NCBI RefSeq assembly: GCF_001310225.1
Contig: NZ_CP012898.1
Coordinates: 1,240,001 to 1,304,000 of the forward strand
DNA length: 64,000 nt
DNA from: Pseudalgibacter alginicilyticus
GTDB lineage: Bacteria; Bacteroidota; Bacteroidia; Flavobacteriales; Flavobacteriaceae
Direction of reading: 5' to 3'
Below, in pieces: positions 15,613 through 24,911 of the stretch (positions are counted from its first letter, which is position 1; every line of letters starts with the position of its first letter). The notes under the pieces were generated by a model. It worked only from the letters and a program-made list of their open reading frames with translations, ran no database searches and was not told where the DNA came from. A program made the position numbers and the translations under genes.

Positions 15613-17370
15613 ATGAAGGAATTACAGCACCTTAACAAATACTTTTTAAAATACAAAAAACACCTTTTAATTGGAATTGTAATTACTATAATTGCTCGGA
15701 TTTTTTTGTTATTCACACCTCGATACATTAAAAAGATTTTTGAAGTTGTAGAAAAACATCAAAAAGGATTAGGAGAAAGCTCCATTCAATCTGAACTTAT
15801 TGAAATCATTCTATACATTGTAGGTGCGGCTATTATAGCTGGTATTTTTACATTTTTAATGCGTCAAACCATTATCAATGTCTCAAGATATATTGAGTAT
15901 GACTTAAAAAACGAAATCTACAATCAGTATCAAAAACTATCTTTAAACTTTTATAAAAAGAACAGAACAGGTGATTTAATGAATCGTATTAGTGAGGATG
16001 TTGGACGCGTACGCATGTATGCAGGACCAGCTATTATGTATAGTATAAACACCATTACACTATTTGTAATTGCACTTATTTATATGTTTGATGAAGCTCC
16101 AAAGCTAACCCTATATACTATTTTACCGCTTCCAATACTTTCTGTTGCTATTTATAAATTAAGTAAAGAAATACACAAACGAAGTACTATAGTTCAACAA
16201 TACCTTTCAAAACTATCTACTTTTACTCAGGAAACATTTAGTGGTATTTCTGTAATCAAAGCTTATGGTATTGAGCCGTATACAGCTTCAAGTTTCAACA
16301 CGCTTTCTGAAGCAAGCAAGCAAACCCAATTAAGTTTAGTTAAAGTGCAAGCCTTCTTTTTTCCTATGATGATTTTACTCATTGGCGCTAGTAATTTGTT
16401 AGTTATTTATATAGGAGGCAAACAATATATTAATGGTGAAATTGAAAGTTTGGGAACCATAGCAGAATTTATTATTTATGTTAACATGCTTACCTGGCCA
16501 GTTGCTACTGTAGGCTGGGTAACTTCTATTGTACAACAAGCAGAAGCTTCACAAAAACGTATCAACGAATTTTTACGACTGGAACCAGAAATTAAAAATA
16601 CAGTGAATATACACACCAAAATTCATGGAAACATTAAGTTTGACAATGTGTTTTTTACTTATGACGACACCAATATAGAAGCATTAAAAGGTGTCAGTTT
16701 TAATATAAACCAAGGTGAAACCTTAGCCATTTTAGGAAAAACAGGTTCAGGAAAATCCACCATTTTAGATTTAATAGGCAGACTTTATGATGTTAATAAT
16801 GGTTTCATATTTATTGATGAAAAAAAAATTCATCAACTCAATCTATCAGACTTAAGAAATAGTGTGGGCTATGTACCCCAAGAAGCTTTTTTGTTTTCTG
16901 ACACCATAAAAAACAACATTAAATTTGGAAAAGATAATGCTACAGACCAAGACGTGATGGAAGCAGCAAAAGATGCCCAAGTACATAAAAACATCCTAAA
17001 ATTCAATAAAAAATACGATACAATTTTGGGAGAAAGAGGCATCACACTTTCTGGAGGTCAAAAGCAACGTATTTCCATTGCACGTGCCATAATTAAAAAA
17101 CCCGAAATATTGTTGTTTGATGATTGCTTATCTGCTGTTGACACCGAAACAGAAGAAAAAATATTAAAAAATCTAAACAGAATTACTCAAGGAAAAACCA
17201 CAATCATAGTAAGTCATCGTGTTTCTTCAGCAAAAAATGCAGATAAAATTATTGTTTTGGAAGATGGTAAAATTGTTCAAGAAGGCAACCACAATACACT
17301 TATCAATATAGAAGGTTACTACAAACACCTGTATTTAAAACAATTAAGTGAAAACACCGGCTCTAATTAA
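15613..17370 (+). CDS. ABC exporter, fused membrane and ATPase domains (MdlA-type half transporter)
   Basis: 585 residues: six membrane helices in about 1-320, then a nucleotide-binding domain with Walker A GKTGSGKST (starting at 375), Q-loop YVPQEAF, signature LSGGQ (479-483), Walker B ILLFDD ending at Asp503, and the H-loop SHR. The residue after the Walker B Asp is Asp504 instead of the usual catalytic Glu. This is typical of MdlA-like half transporters that pair with a fully active partner. Substrate unknown: lipid, peptide or drug. Single gene with its own promoter-like box. Confidence 0.9.
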   Translation: MKELQHLNKYFLKYKKHLLIGIVITIIARIFLLFTPRYIKKIFEVVEKHQKGLGESSIQSELIEIILYIVGAAIIAGIFTFLMRQTIINVSRYIEYDLKNEIYNQYQKLSLNFYKKNRTGDLMNRISEDVGRVRMYAGPAIMYSINTITLFVIALIYMFDEAPKLTLYTILPLPILSVAIYKLSKEIHKRSTIVQQYLSKLSTFTQETFSGISVIKAYGIEPYTASSFNTLSEASKQTQLSLVKVQAFFFPMMILLIGASNLLVIYIGGKQYINGEIESLGTIAEFIIYVNMLTWPVATVGWVTSIVQQAEASQKRINEFLRLEPEIKNTVNIHTKIHGNIKFDNVFFTYDDTNIEALKGVSFNINQGETLAILGKTGSGKSTILDLIGRLYDVNNGFIFIDEKKIHQLNLSDLRNSVGYVPQEAFLFSDTIKNNIKFGKDNATDQDVMEAAKDAQVHKNILKFNKKYDTILGERGITLSGGQKQRISIARAIIKKPEILLFDDCLSAVDTETEEKILKNLNRITQGKTTIIVSHRVSSAKNADKIIVLEDGKIVQEGNHNTLINIEGYYKHLYLKQLSENTGSN

Positions 17371-17523
17371 GTTTCTAATACCGTAAAATTTTATATTATT
17401 TTTCACAAAAACTTTAATTAACTAAATGATTTTAAAAGAAACTCGATATTTTGTTGGTTAATCCATGTTTTTTTTAGATTTTTGAGAAGCAAAATGACAA
17501 TTTTATAAATTTCAATTACGATT

Positions 17524-17910
17524 ATGGGTACACATGACATGATGGAGAAAGAGGAAATTTTTTCTAAAGTATTAAGAGCAGGAAGACGCACATACTTCTT
17601 TGATGTTAGAGCTACTAAAGCTGAAGATTATTATCTAACCATTACAGAAAGTAAAAAATTCACTAATGATGACGGCTCTTTTCATTACAAAAAACATAAA
17701 ATTTACATTTACAAAGAAGACTTTTCAGAATTTAGAGAGATTTTAGCTGAAATGACCGATTATATTATTGAAGAGAAAGGTGATGAAGTTATAAGCGAAC
17801 GTCATCAAAAAGATTTCAAAAAAGAATACGACGACAATTCTATATCTGCCAAAGTTGATAACTCAAAAACTACTGATAGTTTTACAGACATTGATTTTGA
17901 CGATATTTAA
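17524..17910 (+). CDS. DUF3276 (PUR-domain) protein
   Basis: 128 residues. The core EEIFSKVLRAGRRTYFFDVR and DYYLTITESKKF with KHKIYIYKEDF is the PUR-alpha-like single-stranded nucleic-acid-binding fold found across Bacteroidota. The C-terminal tail (about 95-128) is acidic and disordered-looking, ending DIDFDDI. Start could be Met1 or Met6/7 (MMEKEEIF); I keep the first ATG. Likely cytoplasmic. Precise role unknown. Monocistronic, with a terminator immediately after. Confidence 0.85.
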   Translation: MGTHDMMEKEEIFSKVLRAGRRTYFFDVRATKAEDYYLTITESKKFTNDDGSFHYKKHKIYIYKEDFSEFREILAEMTDYIIEEKGDEVISERHQKDFKKEYDDNSISAKVDNSKTTDSFTDIDFDDI

Positions 17911-17930
17911 ACTAAACTAAATACCTATGA

Positions 17931-17966
17931 AAAGCCGTTGAACAAAATAGTTCTGCGGCTTTTTTT
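17931..17966 (+). terminator. Terminator after the DUF3276 gene
   Basis: Interrupted stem AAGCCG...AAC / GTT...CGGCTT followed by seven T, about 20 bp after the stop. It may also serve the converging csaA transcript. Confidence 0.8.
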
Positions 17967-17985
17967 ATGGATTTATCAAATAAAA

Positions 17986-18321
17986 TCAGCTTACCACACT
18001 GCCATTTTTAACTTTGTTTTCTGTGTTTAGCAATATTACATCTTTCCCGTTTACGGCTCCTAAAATCAAACATTCACTCATAAATTTAGCTATTTGCTTT
18101 TTAGGAAAGTTTACCACAGCAACAATTTGCTTGTTTAGTAAATCTTCTTTTTTATAAAGTGTTGTAATTTGTGCGGAAGTTTTTTTAATTCCCAATTCGC
18201 CAAAATCAATAGTAAGTTGATAAGCTGGTTTTCTGGCTTCTGGAAAATTATTTATTCCAATAATAGTCCCAACCCGCAAATCAACTTTATTAAAATCATC
18301 AAAAGTTATTATGTTATTCAT
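17986..18321 (-). CDS. csaA: CsaA-type tRNA-binding-domain protein
   Basis: 111 residues, one complete OB-fold tRNA-binding domain: FNKVDLRVGTIIGINNFPEARKPAYQLTIDFG, then KKTSAQIT, QIVAVVNFPKKQIAKFMSECLILG. This is the stand-alone CsaA form, proposed as a secretion-related chaperone in Bacillus and related to the C-terminal domain of bacterial MetRS. Cytoplasmic. It is divergent from the thioredoxin-like gene, with about 46 bp between the start codons. Highly confident as a family; biological role only inferred. Confidence 0.92.
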   Translation of the reverse strand: MNNIITFDDFNKVDLRVGTIIGINNFPEARKPAYQLTIDFGELGIKKTSAQITTLYKKEDLLNKQIVAVVNFPKKQIAKFMSECLILGAVNGKDVILLNTENKVKNGSVVS

Positions 18322-18367
18322 TTTTTAAAAATACAAATTATAACGAAATTTGAATAAATATTATATT

Positions 18368-18922
18368 ATGGCAAACACATCTTCAAATATGCTTCCTTTA
18401 GAAACAAAAGCACCTGATTTTACTCTTTTAGACACTGTTTCTAATTCTGTTATAAACCTTAACAGTTTTAAAGGAGTTCAAGGCACTGTTATTATGTTTA
18501 TTTGCAACCACTGCCCTTTTGTAATTCATGTTAATAGTCAATTGGTGCGTATAGCAAACATGTATACTAAGGCTGGTATTGCTTTTATTGCTATTTCTAG
18601 TAATGATGCCAATAACTACCCACAGGATGGTCCTAAAAACATGAAAATACATGCTAAAAACGAAGGCTATCCATTTCCATATTTATATGATGAAACACAA
18701 AACATAGCCAAAGCTTATGATGCTGCTTGCACACCAGATTTATATGTTTTTGACAAGGATTTGAAACTAAAATACCGCGGACAATTAGATGATTCCAGAC
18801 CTGGCAATGGACTTCCTGTAACTGGAAACGATTTAAAACATGCTTTAGATTGTTTAATTGAAAATAAAGAAAATACACAGATTCAAAAACCAAGTATTGG
18901 ATGTAATATCAAATGGAAGTAA
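18368..18922 (+). CDS. Thioredoxin-like/peroxiredoxin-like protein (CNHC active site)
   Basis: 184 residues from ATG at 18368 (MANTSSNMLPLETKAPDF). The frame could begin six codons earlier, but that start falls in the csaA promoter gap. It has the AhpC/TSA-type fold with FICNHCPFVIHV (Cys-x-x-Cys), AISSNDANNYP, a cis-Pro-like ACTPDLYVFD, and RGQLDDSRP near the end. This group is described as PRX-like; the CxxC suggests a reductase or cytoplasmic redox role. No signal peptide. Converges on the cyclophilin-FKBP gene across a shared terminator. Confidence 0.87.
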   Translation: MANTSSNMLPLETKAPDFTLLDTVSNSVINLNSFKGVQGTVIMFICNHCPFVIHVNSQLVRIANMYTKAGIAFIAISSNDANNYPQDGPKNMKIHAKNEGYPFPYLYDETQNIAKAYDAACTPDLYVFDKDLKLKYRGQLDDSRPGNGLPVTGNDLKHALDCLIENKENTQIQKPSIGCNIKWK

Positions 18923-18993
18923 AAACATACTTACTGAATTTGTTTTTTCGGGTATTTCAATTTTTTGTAGTTCTTACTTCTTCTATTTTAACA

Positions 18994-19026
18994 TAAAAAA
19001 AGCCACAATGAAGTGGCTTTTTTTAT
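18994..19026. terminator. Bidirectional terminator
   Basis: AAAAAAAGCCAC, 6-nt loop, GTGGCTTTTTTT: A-run and T-run flank a GC-containing stem, so it works on both strands between two converging genes. Confidence 0.9.
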
Positions 19027-19107
19027 TATTTATTTATAATGAGATGTTTTTAACTAAGCTCAGCATAAACGATTCACTAACTTTTTTCAAAAAAAGTTGT
19101 TCATGGC

Positions 19108-20040
19108 TTACTTTACATCCATCAACTCAACATCAAAAATTAAAGTCGCATCTGGAGGAATAACACCACCTGCACCTCTACTTCCGTAAGCTAAATGACT
19201 TGGAATGACAAAACGTGCTTTATCACCAACACTTAATAATTGAATGCCTTCATCCCATCCCGAAATTACTTGCCCCATTCCTAATGGAAAATCAATAGGC
19301 TCGTTACGTTTATATGACGAATCAAATACTGTTCCGTCAGACAACTGACCTTTATAATGCACAGAAACTGTTTTCCCTTTTTCTGCTTTAGATCCGGTTC
19401 CTTTTTGAATGATTTGATAACGCAAACCACTATCTGTTTTACTAAAACCGGCTGCTATTTTATCCAATTCTGCTTCAGCTGCAGCTTTAGCTTCAGCTAA
19501 CCTTTTTTCTCTAGAACCTTCAAATGTTCGGAAAGCCTCAACAGCATTAAAAGATTCGGCGTCTGCTCCCACTCTTATAATTTCCAAACTCTCAATTTTA
19601 TCGCCTTGCGCAATAGCATCCACAATATCTTGACCTGATTGTACTTTTCCAAAAACAGTATGCTTATTATCTAACCAAGCCGTTTCAATATGTGTTATAA
19701 AAAACTGACTTCCGTTTGTCCCTGGACCTGCATTTGCCATAGACAAAACACCTGGACCGTCATGTTTTAAATCTGGATGAAATTCATCATCAAATTGATA
19801 CCCTGGATTTCCAGAGCCAGTTCCTTGTGGGCAACCTCCTTGAATCATAAAATCTGGAATTACTCTATGAAATTTTAAACCATCATAATAAGGTGTACCT
19901 TGTGGTTTCACTTTGTTTTCTAAGTTTCCCTCTGCTAAAGCTACAAAATTACCAACCGTTCCTGGTGTTTTTTTGAATTCTAAAGCCACTAAAATTTCTC
20001 CTTTTGAAGTATTAAATTTTGCGTATAATCCGTCTTGCAT
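19108..20040 (-). CDS. Peptidyl-prolyl isomerase, cyclophilin-FKBP fusion
   Basis: 310 residues. The cyclophilin domain spans about 1-165 ([37 protein letters not shown]). An alanine/lysine-rich helical linker follows (about 170-205, [17 protein letters not shown]). The FKBP domain spans about 212-310 ([51 protein letters not shown]). Both are enzymes that catalyse prolyl isomerisation. No signal peptide, so cytoplasmic. Such fusions are known from Flavobacterium. A TATATTTG box lies 25 nt upstream. Confidence 0.93.
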   Translation of the reverse strand: MQDGLYAKFNTSKGEILVALEFKKTPGTVGNFVALAEGNLENKVKPQGTPYYDGLKFHRVIPDFMIQGGCPQGTGSGNPGYQFDDEFHPDLKHDGPGVLSMANAGPGTNGSQFFITHIETAWLDNKHTVFGKVQSGQDIVDAIAQGDKIESLEIIRVGADAESFNAVEAFRTFEGSREKRLAEAKAAAEAELDKIAAGFSKTDSGLRYQIIQKGTGSKAEKGKTVSVHYKGQLSDGTVFDSSYKRNEPIDFPLGMGQVISGWDEGIQLLSVGDKARFVIPSHLAYGSRGAGGVIPPDATLIFDVELMDVK

Positions 20041-20648
20041 AATGCGTTATTTTATTTAAAAGTGCAAATATATGAAATGATTTAAGATTATCGTTTTGCG
20101 CTCCTTAATTATATAATTATAAGCTTGCATAAATCATTTCTTATTGATATTTAATGTCAATAAAATTCTTGCGTCTTTTGATAATAAACACGCCTTAAAA
20201 GAACCTATCCTTATTAATAGTATTATTAATTATTCTGATAGTGAGCTTTTTAATATTTGAGGCTGCACTTAACTGTATTAATAAAAATCATTTAATAATT
20301 GAATTAATAAAATTGATTGAAACGAAACTTATCATTGTGTTTGGCATCATATTGGCCTGTTCTGAATAAAGTCTACATAATTTTAAACATTATATAAAAA
20401 AAACAATAATGTAACTATACGTTACCGTGAACCATTAAAATCTAAAATTTAGCAAAACTTAACACCTAAAAACGAACTTTATAAATCTTCCTTCATTACC
20501 CTATAAATCCTTTTTAAAACTAACCGTAGTTAAATTAACTCTTCAGTAAATAACAAACAGATTATCTCAATCACTCTTACTACGCAATGAGGTATTTAAA
20601 AAAGGGAAGACAAAAGCCCAATCTTTTTTTTGGAGAGTTCTCAAAATA
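20041..20648. other. 608-bp intergenic stretch without a recognised gene
   Basis: Between the cyclophilin-FKBP start and the recQ stop. Apart from the -7 box at 20065-20072 I see no promoter match, hairpin with T-run, repeat or convincing coding frame. It may hold the 3' region of recQ or an undetected small RNA. Confidence 0.5.
20065..20072 (-). promoter_or_regulatory. Candidate -7 box (TATATTTG) of the cyclophilin-FKBP gene
   Basis: A minus-strand match to TAnnTTTG 25 nt before the start codon at 20040. No -33 TTG seen. Confidence 0.5.
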
Positions 20649-22853
20649 TCAATTGGCAACTTCACTAATAAACTTAATACGGTACAAACGAAGCTCTTCA
20701 TCATCATAATCGCCATCAAACTCTTCAATAGCCGCATCAATACTATCGGTGTTAGACTCCATAAAATAGTCATGAATTTCTTCTTGTTGATCTTCATCCA
20801 AAATATCATGAATCCAATAGTCGATATTTAATTTGGTTCCAGAATACACGATGGCCTCCATTTCTTTTATAAACTCTTCCATAGTCATGCCCTTGGAGGA
20901 AGCAATATCATCTAAAGGCAATTTCCTATCAATATTTTGAATGATATAAAGCTTGTTGGCTGAGTTGGTCCCTGTAGATTTTACGACTAAATCATCTGGT
21001 CTTATAATATCATTCTCCTCCACATAAGTAGCTATTAAAGCCACAAAATCTTTACCGTATTTTTTAGCTTTTCCATCGCCAACGCCATGTACATTACCAA
21101 GTTCTGCTAAACTAACAGGGTATTTTAAAGCCATATCTTCCAAAGATGGATCTTGAAAAATAACAAACGGCGGCACTCCTAATTTCTTAGCATTCTTTTT
21201 ACGCAAATCCTTAAGCATCCCCATTAAAACTTCATCAGCTACAGCAGCTCCTCCTTTTGCAGCCGTAACGATACTACCATCTTCTTGAGCTCCTTCAAAA
21301 ATATGGTCTTCAGTCATCATAAAAGATGTTGGCTTTTTTATAAAAGACATACCTTCATCTCTTAATTTTATAACACCATAGGTTTCAATATCCTTTTTAA
21401 GAAATCCTGCAACCAATGCTTGCCTTAGTAAGGCCATCCAATACTTATTATCTTTGTATTTTCCTTTTCCAAAAAAGGATTGCTCGTTGGTTTTATGAGA
21501 ATTTATTAATGCATTTTCTTTTCCAATAAGCACATTAACTAAATCTTTTGATTTATATTTTTCATTCGTGTTATTAATCGTCTCTAAAAGCAATTTCACA
21601 TCGTCTTGGGCTTCGTGCTTCTTTTTAGGGTAACGAACATTGTCATCCATATCACCACCTTCACCTGTCTGGTTATCAAATTCTTCACCAAAATAATGTA
21701 AAATAAATTTACGTCTAGAAATAGATGTTTCTGCAAAAGCCACCACTTCCTGTAATAGGGCTTGACCAATTTCTTGTTCTGCTACAGGTTTACCCGACAT
21801 AAATTTTTCTAATTTTTCAATATCCTTATAAGCATAAAATGCTAAACAATGCCCTTCGCCACCATCACGTCCTGCTCTACCTGTTTCTTGATAATAGCTT
21901 TCAATACTTTTTGGAATATCATGATGTATAACAAATCGAACGTCTGGTTTATCAATTCCCATTCCAAAAGCAATAGTAGCCACCACCACCTCTACATCTT
22001 CCATCAAAAATTTATCTTGATGACTAGAGCGGGTTTTAGCATCTAAACCTGCATGATAAGGCACCGCATTAACCCCATTTACTTGTAAAACTTGAGCTAA
22101 TTCTTCAACACGTTTTCTGCTTAAACAATAAACAATACCTGATTTACCTGTATTTTGTTTTATAAACCTAATAATGTCTGCATCAACATTTTTTGTTTTC
22201 GGCCTTACTTCATAGTATAAATTTGGTCTATTAAAGGATGCTTTAAATGTTTTAGCTCCACTTATTCCTAAATTTTTAATAATATCTTCCTGTACTTTAG
22301 GAGTTGCTGTTGCTGTTAATCCAATAATAGGAATAGATTCACCTATTCGTTTTATAATATGTCTTAAATTTCGATATTCTGGTCTAAAATCATGTCCCCA
22401 TTCACTGATACAATGGGCCTCATCTATAGCCATAAAAGATACTTTTACAGAACGTAAAAACTCAACATTTTCTTCTTTAGTTAAAGATTCAGGTGCTACA
22501 TAAAGTAATTTAGTAACACCATTTACAATATCTTCTTTTACACGTTTTACTTCCGTTTTATTCAAAGAGGAATTTAACACGTGTGCAATCCCTTCTTCAT
22601 TAGAAATTCCTCGTATTGCATCAACCTGGTTTTTCATTAGCGCAATTAAAGGAGACACGACAATAGCCGTTCCTTCTTGCATTAACGCTGGCAATTGGTA
22701 GCAAAGTGATTTTCCACCACCTGTTGGCATAATTACGAATGTATGATTTTTAGATAGAATACTCTCAACAACAGCCTCTTGAAGCCCTTTAAATTTACCG
22801 AAGCCGAAGTATTTTTTTAATGCAGAATGCAAATCACTTTTAGTTAATAACAT
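20649..22853 (-). CDS. recQ: ATP-dependent DNA helicase RecQ
   Basis: 734 residues. Helicase motifs: Walker A MPTGGGKSLCYQLP, DEAHCISEWGHDFRPEY, TATATP, ATIAFGMGIDKPDVR, ETGRAGRDG. RQC region follows at about 360-500 and an HRDC domain near 560-620 (DLRKKNAKKLGVPPFVIF). It unwinds 3'-5' in recombinational repair. Odd point: the zinc-binding segment reads SISRRKFILHYFGEEFDNQ then TGEGGDMDD, lacking all four cysteines of canonical RecQ. The C-terminal acidic tail is long. Monocistronic; gene start well defined by MLLTKSDLHSALKKYFG. Confidence 0.95.
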   Translation of the reverse strand: MLLTKSDLHSALKKYFGFGKFKGLQEAVVESILSKNHTFVIMPTGGGKSLCYQLPALMQEGTAIVVSPLIALMKNQVDAIRGISNEEGIAHVLNSSLNKTEVKRVKEDIVNGVTKLLYVAPESLTKEENVEFLRSVKVSFMAIDEAHCISEWGHDFRPEYRNLRHIIKRIGESIPIIGLTATATPKVQEDIIKNLGISGAKTFKASFNRPNLYYEVRPKTKNVDADIIRFIKQNTGKSGIVYCLSRKRVEELAQVLQVNGVNAVPYHAGLDAKTRSSHQDKFLMEDVEVVVATIAFGMGIDKPDVRFVIHHDIPKSIESYYQETGRAGRDGGEGHCLAFYAYKDIEKLEKFMSGKPVAEQEIGQALLQEVVAFAETSISRRKFILHYFGEEFDNQTGEGGDMDDNVRYPKKKHEAQDDVKLLLETINNTNEKYKSKDLVNVLIGKENALINSHKTNEQSFFGKGKYKDNKYWMALLRQALVAGFLKKDIETYGVIKLRDEGMSFIKKPTSFMMTEDHIFEGAQEDGSIVTAAKGGAAVADEVLMGMLKDLRKKNAKKLGVPPFVIFQDPSLEDMALKYPVSLAELGNVHGVGDGKAKKYGKDFVALIATYVEENDIIRPDDLVVKSTGTNSANKLYIIQNIDRKLPLDDIASSKGMTMEEFIKEMEAIVYSGTKLNIDYWIHDILDEDQQEEIHDYFMESNTDSIDAAIEEFDGDYDDEELRLYRIKFISEVAN

Positions 22854-22957
22854 GAATTGTTTAAAAAATTAATTTAACTTAAAAAACACACCATAAAATC
22901 TTAATATTAATAGATTAAAATTACAGTGTATTTAGATAACCCTCATATTTTTTTCGT

Positions 22958-22965
22958 TAGTTTTG
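22958..22965 (+). promoter_or_regulatory. Candidate -7 box (TAGTTTTG) of the kdsD-tatC-lptB operon
   Basis: TAGTTTTG fits TAnnTTTG, in the gap between recQ and kdsD, about 90 nt before the kdsD start. No -33 TTG seen. Confidence 0.4.
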
Positions 22966-23048
22966 TAACGAAATTTTCAAATTTAATTTGAACAACTTTA
23001 AAGATAACAAATTCTTTAAAAGCATCAACTATAAAAATTCAATAAGTT

Positions 23049-24014
23049 TTGAACAATAAAAATTCTATCATAAGTACTGCTAAACAAACTATTAAAACCG
23101 AAAGTGAAGCTATTTTAAACTTATCACACCTGATAGATGAAGATTTTGCAGATGCAGTACAACTTATTTACAACACAAAAGGGCGTGTTATTATCTCTGG
23201 AATAGGTAAAAGTGCTATTATTGCTTCTAAGATAGTGGCTACTTTAAATTCCACAGGGACACCTGCTATTTTTATGCATGCTGCCGACGCTATTCATGGT
23301 GATTTGGGAACCATACTCAAAGATGATGTTGTTATTTGTATTTCAAAAAGTGGTAATACCCCAGAAATAAAAGTTCTCATTCCATTAATTAAGCGAGCTA
23401 AAAATAATATTATTGCTATTACCGGCAATAAAGAATCCTTTTTAGGGCAACAAGCCGATTTTGTATTAAATGCTTTTGTGAAAAAAGAAGCTTGCCCAAA
23501 TAATTTGGCGCCTACAACAAGTACAACTGCGCAATTGGTTTTAGGTGATGCTTTAGCGGTTTGTTTGTTGGAACTTCGTGGTTTTTCAAGTTCCGATTTT
23601 GCTAAGTACCATCCAGGTGGGGCTTTAGGAAAAAAACTATACTTACGTGTTTTAGATTTATCTTCTATAAACGAAAAGCCTCAAGTTTATAAAGACACTA
23701 ATATTAAAAATGTTATTATTGAAATTACAGAAAAAATGCTTGGTGTTACTGCTGTTGTAGAAAATAAAAAAATTATAGGTATTATTACAGATGGTGATTT
23801 GCGTAGAATGTTGAGTAAAGTTGATGATTTTTCACAATTAACCGCCCAAGATATTATGACTAAAAACCCAAGGTGCATCAATGAAGATGCCATGGCTATT
23901 GATGCTATGGAAATTATGGAAACAAGTGGGATTTCTCAATTATTGGTTGAAAAAAATGGCAACTATGCGGGCGTTGTTCATTTACATGATTTAATAAAAG
24001 AAGGTATTATATAA
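23049..24014 (+). CDS. kdsD: Arabinose-5-phosphate isomerase (KdsD/KpsF/GutQ family)
   Basis: 321 residues, TTG start at 23049 (an ATG start would cut into the SIS domain). The SIS domain (about 30-170) has SGIGKSAIIASKIVATL and SKSGNTPEIK; two CBS domains follow at about 205-321. It converts ribulose 5-phosphate to arabinose 5-phosphate, the precursor of Kdo in lipopolysaccharide core. It is the first gene of an operon with tatC (1-bp overlap) and lptB, which supports an envelope role. Confidence 0.93.
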   Translation: MNNKNSIISTAKQTIKTESEAILNLSHLIDEDFADAVQLIYNTKGRVIISGIGKSAIIASKIVATLNSTGTPAIFMHAADAIHGDLGTILKDDVVICISKSGNTPEIKVLIPLIKRAKNNIIAITGNKESFLGQQADFVLNAFVKKEACPNNLAPTTSTTAQLVLGDALAVCLLELRGFSSSDFAKYHPGGALGKKLYLRVLDLSSINEKPQVYKDTNIKNVIIEITEKMLGVTAVVENKKIIGIITDGDLRRMLSKVDDFSQLTAQDIMTKNPRCINEDAMAIDAMEIMETSGISQLLVEKNGNYAGVVHLHDLIKEGII

Positions 24015-24853
24015 TGGCAAAGAAAAATATTAATGAGATGTCTTTTTTAGACCATCTTGAAGAGTTACGCTGGCATTTAATTAGAGCTGTTTCTGCCATA
24101 ATGATTGCAGCTACTTTGGCTTTTTTAGCCAAATCATTTATTTTTGATGTCTTAATTTTTGGACCATCAAACGCCAGTTTCTTTACTTATGAAATTCTTT
24201 GTAATATTTCTCAATACATAGGTATGAATGAGAGTTTTTGTTTTGAAGAACTCCCTTTTAAAATCCAGAGTAGAACCATGGCTGGTCAATTTTCTGCTCA
24301 TATTTGGACCGCCATTACCTTAGGTTTTGTTGCTGCTTTTCCATATGTAATTTATGAATTATGGAAATTTATAAGTCCTGGTTTACATCAAAATGAACGT
24401 AAACATTCTAGAGGTTTTATTATAGTATCATCATTATTGTTTTTTCTGGGAGTACTTTTTGGATATTACATTATTTGCCCTTTGTCTATAAATTTCTTAG
24501 GCACCTATCAAGTTAGTGAACGTGTGCATAATGATTTTGATTTAAATAGCTATATTGGACTCATTAGAGCTTCTGTTTTAGCTTCAGGTTTGGTTTTTGA
24601 ATTGCCTATTGTTATTTATTTTTTAACTAAAGTAGGATTGGTAACGCCTGAGCTACTAAAAAAATACAGAAAATTTGCCTTAGTAGGTGTTCTTATTTTG
24701 TCTGCCATCATTACACCTCCTGATATTGCCAGCCAAGTTATTGTAGCCATACCTATTTTGATTTTATATCAAATTAGTATTTATATTTCTAAAATTGTAA
24801 TTAGAAATCAAAAACGAAGAGAAAGAAAAGAAAGAGGTACTGTTAAATATTAA
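24014..24853 (+). CDS. tatC: Twin-arginine translocase subunit TatC
   Basis: 279 residues, six membrane helices. Starts MAKKNINEMSFLDHLEELRWHL, carrying the TatC N-terminal signature FLDHLEELR. Motifs FPYVIYELWKFISPGLHQNERK and ITPPDIASQVIVAIPILILYQISI complete the family. It recognises twin-arginine signal peptides and exports folded proteins. Its first base overlaps the kdsD stop. No tatA is adjacent here. Basic C-terminus RNQKRRERKERGTVKY faces the cytoplasm. The insertion around 40-75 is longer than in E. coli and usual for Bacteroidota. Confidence 0.95.
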   Translation: MAKKNINEMSFLDHLEELRWHLIRAVSAIMIAATLAFLAKSFIFDVLIFGPSNASFFTYEILCNISQYIGMNESFCFEELPFKIQSRTMAGQFSAHIWTAITLGFVAAFPYVIYELWKFISPGLHQNERKHSRGFIIVSSLLFFLGVLFGYYIICPLSINFLGTYQVSERVHNDFDLNSYIGLIRASVLASGLVFELPIVIYFLTKVGLVTPELLKKYRKFALVGVLILSAIITPPDIASQVIVAIPILILYQISIYISKIVIRNQKRRERKERGTVKY

Positions 24854-24911
24854 AAGCACCACCACATTAGTTTATATGATTTTACTATTTTTAACGTTCA
24901 CTATATAATAT

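Noticed and set aside
18858-19163. 101-codon plus-strand frame
   Set aside because: It overlaps the end of the thioredoxin-like gene, reads through a terminator and has no resemblance to a protein family.
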